DNA of 64,000 nt, from contig VCMS01000014.1 of the NCBI GenBank assembly GCA_022539475.1, positions 186,001 through 250,000 on the forward strand, in the 5' to 3' direction. A program made the position numbers and the translations under genes. The notes under the pieces are model-generated. The model did not search any database, had not been told where the DNA came from, and saw only the letters and a list, made by a program, of their open reading frames with translations. Source of the DNA: Gracilaria domingensis. Lineage: Eukaryota > Rhodophyta > Florideophyceae > Gracilariales > Gracilariaceae. Of this stretch, positions 50,616 through 60,418 are shown piece by piece; within the stretch, counting starts at the first letter, position 1; each line of letters begins with the position of its first letter.

Positions 50616-52033
50616 CTGTTGGTGATGGTGCTGATGGGGGCAATGGTTGAGGTCGGACAAGGCGAACTGCACGAATGAATGAAAGGTTGGGAAGACGAAG
50701 TGATGTCAGTTTTTTACTGTAATGGATATCGAACTACAACGGCCATACTACAGCCGCTGTACTACACCCTACTTCCAATTGCAAGCCCTCTCCAACCACC
50801 CTTTTTCTTCGTGAGCGGCGAACGTCGACGACGCTTGATAACGCGGTACGAGCCCTTCCAATTGTCTGTGATACGTCGACATGCGTAGCCTTACCCCCAG
50901 CACAATGCTTGCAGTAAAGATTTCCTTCGGTATCACGAAATTTGAGTCATTTCATCAGACACAAGACAGTGACTCTGCCTTCTCTACTTAATTACATGCT
51001 CTTTGATCAGTCGTTCTCTCCATTCGAGTACTGCTTTCACCGTTTCAAACATGCCTTCCTTTTCGTTGACATGCAGCAGTATTTTGTGAGGTGCATGCTC
51101 AAGGGCTAATGTGAATCTAATCCACAGCATCACTCAAGCATTCAATGAAGCTATTCCAAGAATAAGGATACTGTTGTTCAACTGAGCCTGCTTGGTGAAA
51201 GAGCTAGCTTTAGCGTGTATGTGAAACTATAATCACCATCATGATAATGATGATGAGGGAGCAAAATCGTCTCTAGGAAGTGACAAACTGAAGACGAGAA
51301 GGAAAATTTGCTTCTCTGCCCTGCAGTAGATAAGCCGGAAACTCATCAACCGACTTCTCTAGTAGAATAGGCCTGGTTAGCTTTTCTCTTGAAGCTAGAA
51401 GGGCCACGGAATTGAACTCTTGACGTAGTTTCGAGCACTGCAGAAGCCATTGGCTCGATGACCACTCTGTCGCGCAATTCATACGGTAGGGTATATGCTT
51501 CATGTGCTCATGAACAAGAAATATTATTCGTGGCAACGCGGCCGTTAGCAGTCTGCACACGTCACGCAGTTGACCCTGGCCTAGTTCGCCTGAACTGCGC
51601 ACTCAGCCAGGTACCGTCGATACTTATACTATCAATCATACTTCTGGTACGAGCTTCGTGCTGCGAAGGTAGAAACTAGGGTCCCGCGCAACACGAAACG
51701 TGCATCACCCTTCTGGACCACAACGTAGATATTGTGCATATTTGGCTCGAAAACCCACTGTGGTTTTGCAGCCGTGGCACCACACTGATCACTTAGAGGG
51801 AACACGGAGATGACCATCGTGACTGACCGTGTTTTCTTCCTCGACGTGTTACACCCGCAAAACCTTGCTGCTTCCCAGCTTTTGCACATTGTTGACGTCA
51901 ACAGGCAGTGTTTTGAGTGTTGAGGTTCGCAAGAGCCTAAGACGTATCGAACATACGCGACAGTATTCCAAAACTTTGCAGGCTTCTGGAAACAATAGAC
52001 AGCGGACGGACGCAGGCGCGCCCGAAGCGATTT
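50616..52033. other. Divergent intergenic region
   Basis: It lies between the Nudix-like (-) and acyltransferase (+) starts. A GATCATCATG-like imperfect palindrome lies at 51232-51257 (ATCACCATCATGATAATG and following). No coding frame looks real. Confidence 0.5.
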
Positions 52034-53236
52034 ATGAAAATGACACCCGAACTGGTTGATGAAACGAAGCAAGAATATGGTGCGACGCCCAATTCCGCTG
52101 AAGATGATAACCGTATCCATGAATACTTCATTCCGTTCAAACGGCTTAGCGGGGAATGGTCTCCCGGCGAAGTAACTAAGACCGCCTTCATGGCTATATT
52201 TGTCTTTCCTCTCCGGCTATTCTATCTTTGTTTGGCCGGTCTGATCATGATGATTATCGCGTCTGTCAGCATGATAGGAGCTCAACCGTCACGTGTACAA
52301 GATAAGCCTGTGAATGGAGAAGATGGATCTGAAACAAGCTTAGACGAGAACGATCCCTTGTTTGCCCCGCCCGCGATATGGCGGCGTTTTCTCGTTTCCT
52401 TGCTGTTTCCGATGGCGCGTTCCATTCTCTTCTTTAGCTTCGGTGTTTATAATATCAAGAGCGACAGCGCCCACCCGGAGAGCATGGCTTCAAACAAAAC
52501 CCTCCCGGCCTCAAAAGCGTATGTCATAGTTGCGAATCACCTTGGGTACATTGACATTCTCATACTTCTGTGTCGTTTTCATGCTTCGTTTGTGGCAAAG
52601 GGTGAATTGGAGAAGGTAATGTTTGTTGGCACAATTGCTCGCGCGCTGCAATGCATGTTCGTACGACGAGGTCAGTCCTTAACATCGCAGCTCATAAGCA
52701 GGGTGCAAGCCACATATGAATGCCATCGCCGTAGAGAAAATTGTCCTGGCTGCGCTGCTTGTATGAGTAAGTTAGTGATTTTTCCTGAGGGTACAACGGC
52801 GAATGGGACTGCTATGATCCCTTTCCGAACCGGAGTTTTCAATGCCGGTGTTCCAGTTTTGCCGGTTTGTATTCGCTTCCCTTGGCGAAGCTTCAATTTG
52901 TCTTGGGAAACAATTCGTTTCCGGGAACACATGTTCCGAGCAATGACTCAGTTCAGAAACCATGTGCATTGTACAGTGTTGCCCGTATATGTACCTTCGC
53001 CCGAGGAAGAGACCAACGCAAGACTGTATGCGTTTAACGTTCAAAAAGCTATGCAAGAGGTACTTGACCAACCGATTGTACCTCTGAACCGAAAACACAA
53101 GTTGTTATATCATGGATACTTGCTTGGGAAGGAGACGAGCGCTGAAGGAGTGCTCCAAAAAGCCCACAAATTGACGCAGGAGGACGAACAACTCCTGTAT
53201 GTCATCGAAAGAACCAAGGGTGACGAAAAAGTATAA
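52034..53236 (+). CDS. Lysophospholipid acyltransferase (LPLAT/PlsC family, LPCAT/LPEAT-like)
   Basis: A 400-aa enzyme that transfers an acyl chain from acyl-CoA to a lysophospholipid at the ER or plastid-associated membrane. Hydrophobic segments at about 51-82 and 119-138 anchor it. The catalytic H-x4-D motif is NHLGYID (His169, Asp174); the glycerol-phosphate-binding motif is FPEGTT (250-255); the third block is GVPVLPVCIRF (272-282). These block sequences and the length match the LPCAT1/LPEAT group more than plain LPAAT. A small Cys-rich insert (ECHRRRENCPGCAACM, 229-243) between blocks is unusual. There is no EF-hand or ER-retrieval signal at the C-terminus. Two in-frame ATGs open the gene (MKM); the first is used. 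It converges on the ArsS-like gene with 119 bp between stops. Confidence 0.88.
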   Translation: MKMTPELVDETKQEYGATPNSAEDDNRIHEYFIPFKRLSGEWSPGEVTKTAFMAIFVFPLRLFYLCLAGLIMMIIASVSMIGAQPSRVQDKPVNGEDGSETSLDENDPLFAPPAIWRRFLVSLLFPMARSILFFSFGVYNIKSDSAHPESMASNKTLPASKAYVIVANHLGYIDILILLCRFHASFVAKGELEKVMFVGTIARALQCMFVRRGQSLTSQLISRVQATYECHRRRENCPGCAACMSKLVIFPEGTTANGTAMIPFRTGVFNAGVPVLPVCIRFPWRSFNLSWETIRFREHMFRAMTQFRNHVHCTVLPVYVPSPEEETNARLYAFNVQKAMQEVLDQPIVPLNRKHKLLYHGYLLGKETSAEGVLQKAHKLTQEDEQLLYVIERTKGDEKV

Positions 53237-53355
53237 AGCGCGTTTGAGCAAGTTGCAGTGATTTATATCATACAGCGCGCTCGTGAAACCATGAGACGGA
53301 AAGTATTTGCGGCAAGTTGCGGCGCTAGACAAGAATACTTGGGTTCCAGCTTTGG

Positions 53356-54528
53356 TCATGAAAGATTTCCTCCACAACTGGAGCCGCTTCCAGCCGTGCA
53401 TCCAAAACAATGAGTGCCGGTTCGAATTTCTCCCGACTGCAACTCGGCGAAACTATCTACATCGAATACATTAAGACCCTTTGTCTTACGGACAGACGAA
53501 CTTCCATTTGGAGCAGGCAAATGCATGTCCAGCGCATAGTTAAAATCGCAATCATAGAAAGAGCCGTCGTAGGCGACGTGGACCATGTCGAGGCACATGA
53601 CATTTTCAACATTTTGGACGTTAAAGTTGTTGACGAGAAGATTAACATACTGTTCCAAGCGGCCATGTGCAAGCAGATCATCTGCGAATCTCTTGATAGG
53701 CATGTTGGTGATACACATCAAGCTTGTAAAATCAATATCGAAAGCGCGTTTCAATTCTCGCCTATAGTCTACTTCCAGCTTTCTTTGCGGTGGTGGAAGT
53801 GTTGCACCCACGGGGTTATAAACCAAATCAAGCTTGAGAGACGGATGTCGTCCATAACCCGCTTCGTTTAGACGGCGCAAGGCCTCTATGCTTTCATCGA
53901 AAACGCCGTTCCCTCTCTGCTTCTTGACATTCTCTGGCGTGTAGCAAGGAAGAGACGCAACGACTCTCACTTGATTTTCAGCCAAGAATTGAACAAGGTC
54001 AGATTGATCTTCTCTCATAAGCACGGTCAGGTTGCATCTGTCAATAACAGAAATACCCATCTTCCTGAACGCGCGCACAAGCGGGCGAAACTGGGAGTGC
54101 ATTTCGGGAGCTCCACCGGTAATATCGGCGACCTCGATAGATGGAGAATTCTCCGTGAGATGAAGCAATCGGTCGGCAACTAGAGAAGTCATTGATTCAG
54201 ATCGATATGGTGAAGATTCAACATGACAATGAGCACAGGCCAAATTGCAGGTAAGCCCTATGTTTATCTGCAACGTCGTCGGCATGCGCCGCCTGAGAGG
54301 ATAATTCTCCGGTGCGTTTTGTCGCAGTACTTCACTGAAAGTCCGAGAATTGAGTGCGTCCAGCGAACGACGGGCAGATTTCTTGGCTGCATTGGTTGCA
54401 GTGCATACAGGATATGATTTAGGAGAAATCGAGGACCTGCGGAGGGAAGCTGACTTTGACAGAGGTACTGTTGGAGCAAAGCATATTTGGTGTGAAGAAT
54501 CCGTTGGTGAGGAACGTGACAAAACCAT
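53356..54528 (-). CDS. arsS: ArsS-like radical SAM enzyme (arsenosugar-type / rSAM Cys-rich family)
   Basis: A 390-aa protein. A Ser/Arg-rich leader (about 1-55) looks like a plastid transit peptide. The radical SAM cluster is CNLACAHCH (Cys94, Cys98, Cys101, C-x3-C-x2-C), followed by DITGGAPEM and YNPVG. The C-terminal domain (DUF3641-like) has GSFYDCDFN and the closing Cys motif HCFGCTAGSGSSCGG. This is the ArsS group, shown in cyanobacteria to join a deoxyadenosyl unit from SAM to dimethylarsenite on the way to arsenosugars, abundant in red algae. Some family members use selenocysteine in the last motif; here it reads TGT (Cys). An ArsM methyltransferase partner is not in the window. The ATG at 54528 is used. 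Confidence 0.85.
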   Translation of the reverse strand: MVLSRSSPTDSSHQICFAPTVPLSKSASLRRSSISPKSYPVCTATNAAKKSARRSLDALNSRTFSEVLRQNAPENYPLRRRMPTTLQINIGLTCNLACAHCHVESSPYRSESMTSLVADRLLHLTENSPSIEVADITGGAPEMHSQFRPLVRAFRKMGISVIDRCNLTVLMREDQSDLVQFLAENQVRVVASLPCYTPENVKKQRGNGVFDESIEALRRLNEAGYGRHPSLKLDLVYNPVGATLPPPQRKLEVDYRRELKRAFDIDFTSLMCITNMPIKRFADDLLAHGRLEQYVNLLVNNFNVQNVENVMCLDMVHVAYDGSFYDCDFNYALDMHLPAPNGSSSVRKTKGLNVFDVDSFAELQSGEIRTGTHCFGCTAGSGSSCGGNLS

Positions 54529-55046
54529 GGGGAAACAGGGTAGTTTGAGGACAGATGGAGGAGGAGTACGTCAGAAGCGAGAGAAGAGAACGGAGCGACA
54601 TGGAGCAGAACAATCCATTCCACGGTCGCAGCAGGTGAGAAACTTGTTTAACGACGTGATGCACAGATCATCATGTGCTTGCTGAGTGGAGCACTTTTTT
54701 CTCTGTACACGTAGATATTACCGCGTAGATTCATGAGGCATGCCCGCTCAACAGATTTGCCCGTGAGCCACCAGACCAATAAGTTTGCTTGAATCGGGGT
54801 GTCCGTCAACCGAAACATGACACATGGCGCTGCAAAGGGCGACGTGACAATCGACAGGCGGCCCGCCAGCAGTTGATCTCATGGCAATTCGCGCGCATGG
54901 ACAAGATGTTTGTTGAACATGCGAAGTGGACTCATGCGGTCTGTTTTCGACCGCTTGACGATGAAGAGCTGCGCTCGTACGCTTTCCGTACCTTGTTTCC
55001 TCTCCTGAATTACGTCTAACGATATCCTTGGCACCAGTCAACTGCG
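54529..55046. promoter_or_regulatory. Bidirectional promoter region between arsS-like and HMCES genes
   Basis: The two genes start back to back 518 bp apart. TACACGTA occurs at 54706. No separate gene is supported; the small frame at 54789-55019 has no protein features. Confidence 0.45.
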
Positions 55047-55826
55047 ATGTGCGGTCGGTATCAACTTGCGGTCGAGGCCGCAGCGCTTTCAGCGTCACAC
55101 CGAAACGCAAAATGGGTCGCTTCTAACGGCGAACAGCAGCACAAACCACGTCAACAAGTGCGTCCCACCACGCGGGCGCCAGTTCTGCTATACGAAGCTT
55201 CTTCTCCCACATTGCATGTCATGAAATGGGGGTTTTCGCGAGCAGGTTCTCCCCTTATTAACGCGCGAAAGGAAACTGTGTTGGAACTACCCACATTTCG
55301 GGCGCAGATGAGTCGGCGATGTGCCATTCCGACCACTGGTTTCTTCGAGTGGCAGAAGGATATTGGCCCCGGCAAAACTTCCAAAACTCCGTTTTTGGTC
55401 CGAGGTCTTGCAGACGCGAAGTATGAAGAGGCCACGATTACCTACATGGCGGGAATTTATAGAAGAGAGCGTCAGAGCGGAGAGAATGTTGATACGTTTG
55501 TTGTTCTCACAGAGAATTCAGCTCCAGAACTTGCATGGCTGCACGACAGACAGCCCGTGTTTCTTAGAGATGAGAAACAAGTTCAAACTTGGTTAAGCCA
55601 TAACGTGCCTGCATCCGATGCTGTCAGTATCCTTGAAGACGGAACAGGTTTCAGTTGGTGGCGAATGAGGTCAGATCTTTCAGACAAGTTTAGAGGAAGA
55701 CTTTTGAAACAGAAAGGATTAGACGCCTTCTTTGGTGTTAAAGGAAAGAGTAAGAAAGAAGTTGACCTCAAGGTCAAGCCTCCTCTTCAGAAGCAGAGCA
55801 AGAAACCATTGAAGAAGAAAAGCTAA
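55047..55826 (+). CDS. HMCES: HMCES/YedK SRAP-domain protein (abasic-site shield)
   Basis: A 259-aa protein with the whole SRAP domain. Cys2 right after Met (MCGRY) forms the thiazolidine link to abasic sites in single-stranded DNA once Met is removed. Other family residues are WGF (61-63), INARKET with Asn72 and Arg74, GFFEW with Glu101, and LHDRQPVFL with His166 (family: H-x-R-M-P). The enzyme protects stalled replication forks in the nucleus. The C-terminus (DLKVKPPLQKQSKKPLKKKS) is a Lys-rich tail, likely for nuclear import; the HMCES PIP-box is not obvious. The start is fixed by the essential MC. The neighbour on the left is divergent. Confidence 0.95.
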   Translation: MCGRYQLAVEAAALSASHRNAKWVASNGEQQHKPRQQVRPTTRAPVLLYEASSPTLHVMKWGFSRAGSPLINARKETVLELPTFRAQMSRRCAIPTTGFFEWQKDIGPGKTSKTPFLVRGLADAKYEEATITYMAGIYRRERQSGENVDTFVVLTENSAPELAWLHDRQPVFLRDEKQVQTWLSHNVPASDAVSILEDGTGFSWWRMRSDLSDKFRGRLLKQKGLDAFFGVKGKSKKEVDLKVKPPLQKQSKKPLKKKS

Positions 55827-56848
55827 TTGAGGGAATTCTGTATCTCATCCTCGAAAAGCTCTTGAAGAGAGAGGAAATAGATATGATCATAAAGAGCACA
55901 TGAAAGAAAGCGATCTCATGGCGGGAGAAAAGCCTTTTGCATTGTGACGGAGCCTATGATACGTGGATCCCTTGTTTCAATGTATGCGTCGAATACGAAC
56001 ACCCGAACACCAAATGCATCTAACATCACAAGAGAACACTATTGCGGGTGAGCATGGTCTAAAGAAACTTTTCGTTCCTAAAGTTGGAAGCGATCTGTAC
56101 CGTCGGCTTGCGCGTTGACTCATGGCATCGAATGAGTTCAAACTAGCATGCGACTGATGAGCGCCTCTGACAGTTTCATGAAATGGAACGCTTTCCCGGA
56201 TACCAACAGTTTGGAATAACATGCCTCTGTTTCGGCTTTGCAAGAGTCGAACCGCAGGTAGTTCGTCAACCATGCAAGCCATGTGCTGGAGCATGCCGAG
56301 ATCAGAAATATGTGCATCTTCTTCCCCTCAAAAATTTATTCTATCGTCATTGCACGATATTCATCCTGAATGATCATCATGAATACGAATCATCTTTGTC
56401 AAGCCTCAGGCTAATCCGATTAGCCTATCCTTGATACAGCAAACTGAGTTTCGCTTCTGCTGCGGAATGGCTTTATAGGCCCAGCATAAGGCTCGTTGTA
56501 AAGAGGTCGATGAAAGAGAATTCTTGCGTGTAAAACGATGACGCCCTTGTCATAAACTTGGTTGAAAAGATTCCTTCCGTCCTCAGATTTAGTGTAAGAA
56601 GAACATTGGTGGGGAGCGTCCTGTGGAAGATTAGATTTTAACCTCGCCTCTCTTGACGCTCACCAGGAGCCTATATAAGAAAGGGTGCTTAGCGTCGGCG
56701 ATGCCCGCAAAGAGCACACCTTAAACCACCACCGCACACACAGGATCTTCACTTTTCTTGCGGACTCTCTTTGCTCACCTAGAGCGCACCTCATTCTTTT
56801 CAATTACTACTAACTAACTAACCAGTTGCGTTTTCTTTCGTCAACATC
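55827..56848. other. Intergenic with promoter of the secreted gene
   Basis: No gene is seen. GATCATCAT occurs near 56371 and a TATA box at 56672. The last 170 bp before 56849 is C/A-rich and looks like a 5' UTR. Confidence 0.5.
56672..56679 (+). promoter_or_regulatory. TATA box of the secreted Cys-rich protein gene
   Basis: TATATAAG lies 177 bp before the ATG at 56849, longer than the about 105-bp spacing in other genes of the window, implying a longer leader. Confidence 0.6.
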
Positions 56849-57985
56849 ATGAGGTGTACTAAGGTTCTTGTTCTAATTGCTCTTGTATTAGTTTGCTTGA
56901 TTCTTCAAAGCGCTTCCGCCAGCGTTCTAGGGAAGTTGGAAAATGGATACAAGTTCCTGACGAAGAATCGTCGTGTATACGACCCATCTACTGACTCTGA
57001 GCACACTTCTCCAAGCCCGGATACTAAACATAAACGAAACAGAGCTTGGCCAGCGACTGTTAAATTCTCATCCTTTGGAGTGGCTACTCTTTACGTCAAT
57101 GGAATCATATACAGCAAGCTCTTCTCGCCGCACCCGTGGAGCATTACGGTCAACTTGGCTAAAGGAGATGTTATCGGCATCAAAGCGGAGAAGTCCGACA
57201 ATTATGTTGGAGTTATGGTGACAATTTCTTGGAAAGGGCGTACATATCGATCAGGCCGAAATGTCTTCAAAGTGCGTAGTGATAGCTACTTTGACTGGGA
57301 TACAATTGAGCAGGATGCCTGGAATAGAGCTGTTCGACACCATAAGGGAAAATCAAAGCCGCTGACCCCCTTCTGTTCCTGGAAGAGCGCAGATGTTGTT
57401 GATTTCAAAGCCCACAAGTTTGACAAGAAGGCTTCTTTCATATGGAGTTTGCACTCTTCCCCCAAACACAATGCGCGCAGCAAGACACCAGCGCAGACAG
57501 TTTATATTCGTCATGTCATGGGTGGGGACCGTTGTCCAAAACATTCCAAGACGAAGAGCGCAAATAATGGGAAGTTGAACACACATGACGATGCCAAACA
57601 GAAAAGCGACAGCGAAAAAAAGAGCACTGGTGCATCAACTGATAAAAATGGTGAAGAAAGTCAGAAACCGGGGAATGGTTCAGGGAATCACGATGATGAT
57701 GGACTGGGCAGTATGAACGTCGGGATTGGAGGCCAGTCAGGTACAAGGGTTTGCAAATGCAGACTTGTCTCTGTGAAAGGAGGTACTTGTTACGATATGG
57801 TTACTCCGGGAGACGACGAGGGACCTTGTAATGCTCGTCCCTGTGAGCGGCAGTATGAGTGTGCACACGATGGCGAATCCATGTGCCTCATGCGGCGAAT
57901 GCTAACTAGGGTGGTAATGACCGGACCCCGATCTTGCAAGAAGATGCATACGACAACAGACCTTCTTGTACCTTACAAGAGATAA
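56849..57985 (+). CDS. Secreted Cys-rich protein of unknown function
   Basis: A 378-aa protein with a clear signal peptide (MRCTKVLVLIALVLVCLILQ, cleavage after ASA near 25). A beta-rich domain (about 65-190: TVKFSSFGVATLYVNGIIY, ITVNLAKGDVIGIKA, GVMVTISWKGRTYRSG) resembles extracellular carbohydrate- or matrix-binding sandwiches in style, but I cannot name a family. A hydrophilic Lys/Ser/Asn linker (about 235-290) is followed by a Cys-rich C-terminus (VCKCRLVSV, GTCYDMV, GPCNARPCERQYECAHDGESMCLM) with about nine Cys, a disulphide-linked module. It is likely a cell-wall or secreted protein. The strong TATA box suggests regulated or high expression. Confidence 0.82.
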   Translation: MRCTKVLVLIALVLVCLILQSASASVLGKLENGYKFLTKNRRVYDPSTDSEHTSPSPDTKHKRNRAWPATVKFSSFGVATLYVNGIIYSKLFSPHPWSITVNLAKGDVIGIKAEKSDNYVGVMVTISWKGRTYRSGRNVFKVRSDSYFDWDTIEQDAWNRAVRHHKGKSKPLTPFCSWKSADVVDFKAHKFDKKASFIWSLHSSPKHNARSKTPAQTVYIRHVMGGDRCPKHSKTKSANNGKLNTHDDAKQKSDSEKKSTGASTDKNGEESQKPGNGSGNHDDDGLGSMNVGIGGQSGTRVCKCRLVSVKGGTCYDMVTPGDDEGPCNARPCERQYECAHDGESMCLMRRMLTRVVMTGPRSCKKMHTTTDLLVPYKR

Positions 57986-58723
57986 ATGTGCGAATCACAC
58001 CCATGAATCATGGGATCTTGACGCAGAAAAAGCTGCTGTGGCTTATGACAATAGGGATCTTGGGATCATCCTGATGATCAAAGGAACCCGGGGAACATTT
58101 TGATATCTGCAATCTCAAGACCGGATTAAATGCTAGCTAGATATAGCAGATAATCCATGATAGTTTCGATCCAGTAGCAATCAGAATAAACCGAATTAGA
58201 ACCAAGTGAAGAGATGTCTCTGCAGGGTTCATTGGCCGGAATGAACCGTTCTTCAAGTACAGGAACCTAGAGGGTCAAAGACGACTGCCGGCTTGAAAAC
58301 TGGCTGGACAGTTCGGACTGAAAACACGAGGATTACTTCTCAGCTGCAGCACTTCTATCGATGTCTTGCTGTTTATCGTAGTAACTGTGAACGAGAGCGA
58401 GATTTCCGGTGGCGATACAAATCATCAGTCTTGTTGTCCGCTCTGTCTTGAGTTAAAACTAGCGTAGAAGTGCAACCAACCTAAATCAAAGAGCATCCAC
58501 GCTTCGTTGCATGTACCGGTACAGTTAAAACTCTAACCCTTAACGGAGCACGATGTGGCATCGAGATGTTTGACGTGTGCCAGAAGTTTATAGCGATAGT
58601 CCGCACATCCCTTCATTTATCGACACACCGAAGAGAGCCACTTCTTGACTTGTCACCCTTTCTATCGGAGCAATCGCGAAACTTCGTCCAAACCGTGAAG
58701 CATCCCCTTCAAGTGAAAGCATC
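57986..58723. other. Convergent intergenic region with a palindrome
   Basis: GATCATC and GATGATC face each other around CT at 58064-58079, 79 bp after the upstream stop. Otherwise nothing is seen. Confidence 0.55.
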
Positions 58724-59686
58724 CTATCGTTTTGCGGAAGGTCTACTTCTTGCGCGACCGCCACCGGTCATCATTGCCTGATGCTCCTCCAGCCATTCGT
58801 TCTTGGAATCCATTTCTGTACCCATCTCAGTTTTTACAGTTTTTGTGGACTCCATCTTCTTAAACATGAAAAAGCCCCCAGCAGACGCTCCGCAAACCAG
58901 TGCTACAATAAGTAAGAAAAGGCCATTACTCATACTCTGTGGACCGGGTTCTGTCGCAATGGTTGTATTAAAGAAGGTTGTGGAATGCCCTCGAATGGCT
59001 TTGCCAGTTGAACCCTGAGCTTCATAAAACACCGTCAAGGCTAGCTGGAAAGGGCGAATATCCAATCTTTCATGCGGAGTAAACGAGTACGAGAAACTGA
59101 GTTCTCCATCGGGCGCCACGGTCTTGTTGACCATGGTATACGTGAAATTCTGTACATGGATTTTGAAGTTGTGCTTCATGTTAAGAGAACCCATAGTACC
59201 CCATACATGATACGGGCCCCTTCCATGGTTTGCAAAGGCGATAACCGTTTTGATTGTTTCACCAAGCGTAACGACAATATCGCTCTCCTTGCTCTTCGTT
59301 TCAGAGAATTTGGTAAGGAACGCATGCCCTATGCCCACATCCTCAGCAGAGAGTGGAAGATCGGTCAACGGATGGCGCCGTTCGGGGTCGTATTGTGCAG
59401 AATCAGCATCCTCATCGAGAGCATCGGCGTCATCATCCTCTTCTTCTTCAGCGGCCTCTTCCACAGCGGCTGCAGCTTGCTCTTCAATTTCCCTGGCAAT
59501 TCTATCCTCTTCCGTGTCCTGAACCTCATCGACTGACTCTTCTTCTGTCCGCATAAAGGTGGCGCTACCTGTGTCAGTGGCTGAGTGTTAAATGCCAGAA
59601 GATAAAACAAACGTACCAGCCGCAACAGTGATCAACAAGATCGTCAGAGCAAGGAGGAACAAAAGGAAGGAATGACGGAGACGCAT
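58724..59686 (-). CDS. SSR1: Translocon-associated protein subunit alpha (TRAP-alpha/SSR1), two exons
   Basis: Exon 1 is 59686-59617 and exon 2 is 59568-58724; the 48-nt intron has donor GCTG|GTACGT and acceptor GACACAG|GTAG. The joined product is 304 aa. Exon 1 encodes the signal peptide (MRLRHSFLLFLLALTILLITVAA). The mature N-terminus is strongly acidic (EEAAEEEEDDDADALDEDAD), a TRAP-alpha hallmark. The lumenal domain (GHAFLTKFS, IAFANHGRGPYHVWGTMGSLN, NFTYTMVNKTVAPDGELSFSYSFTP) has N-glycosylation sites NFT and NKT. A single TM helix (GLFLLIVALVCGASAGGFFMF) and a short basic tail follow. It assists Sec61 in protein translocation into the ER. Without exon 1 the signal peptide is missed, so the two-exon model is preferred. 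Confidence 0.9.
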
Positions 59687-60418
59687 TTTCGTTTAATATC
59701 CAACAGCCGATTCGGGAATAGCGTGCAAGGTTCAGCGCACGCAAATAGGCCGTAATCCAGGTGATTCTGACCAGCAATCACCAATAAATAGCTTCGTTTT
59801 CTCCGATCTAATCAGTAGACTGAGAGGTAGTTCACGTGAATGTTTACGCCTTCGATGAAACACTCGCCGGATGAATATGTCTGATGGCCAATACGTTCCC
59901 GGTATAGATTGGACCATATATCGCAGCGGTGTATAGAACGAATTTCCAAAACTGGGCCTCTTCATCAGGCAGGGCGTCTTTCATCATGTACCACGGCGCG
60001 GCTCAAGTGAGATGCCACCTAACACAGGTATTCCACGACCAAGTTGATTGCATACTGAGCGCTTACAGTCGTGGACACTCAGTATCCGGAGCATCCCTGG
60101 TTCGCCCAAAATACTTCACTCTAGTTCTCTTGGCAAAGAAAATTAAAAGCCTCAAGTCCTCTCTCGGAATAATGTCGTAATCCTCATGAAAAATCCATGA
60201 GATACCTACACTTGAGGATGAGCATGATGTGGCCGCACTTATCATAATGTGTGCGAAGGTAGACAACAAGCACCCTGAAGCTCACTGCCAGTCTCTTCGG
60301 CACCTCTGTTAAGTTTTGCGGAAGGACGGGGACAAGAGCTGAAGGTCAGAGGCAAAGACGAATCTGAAGAAGCTTTTCCTCGAAAGAATTTTGTACGGAA
60401 GGGGAAGAATTTCACCCC
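59687..60418. other. Divergent intergenic region
   Basis: It lies between TRAP-alpha (-) and the 713-aa gene (+). No gene or clear promoter element is seen. Confidence 0.5.
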
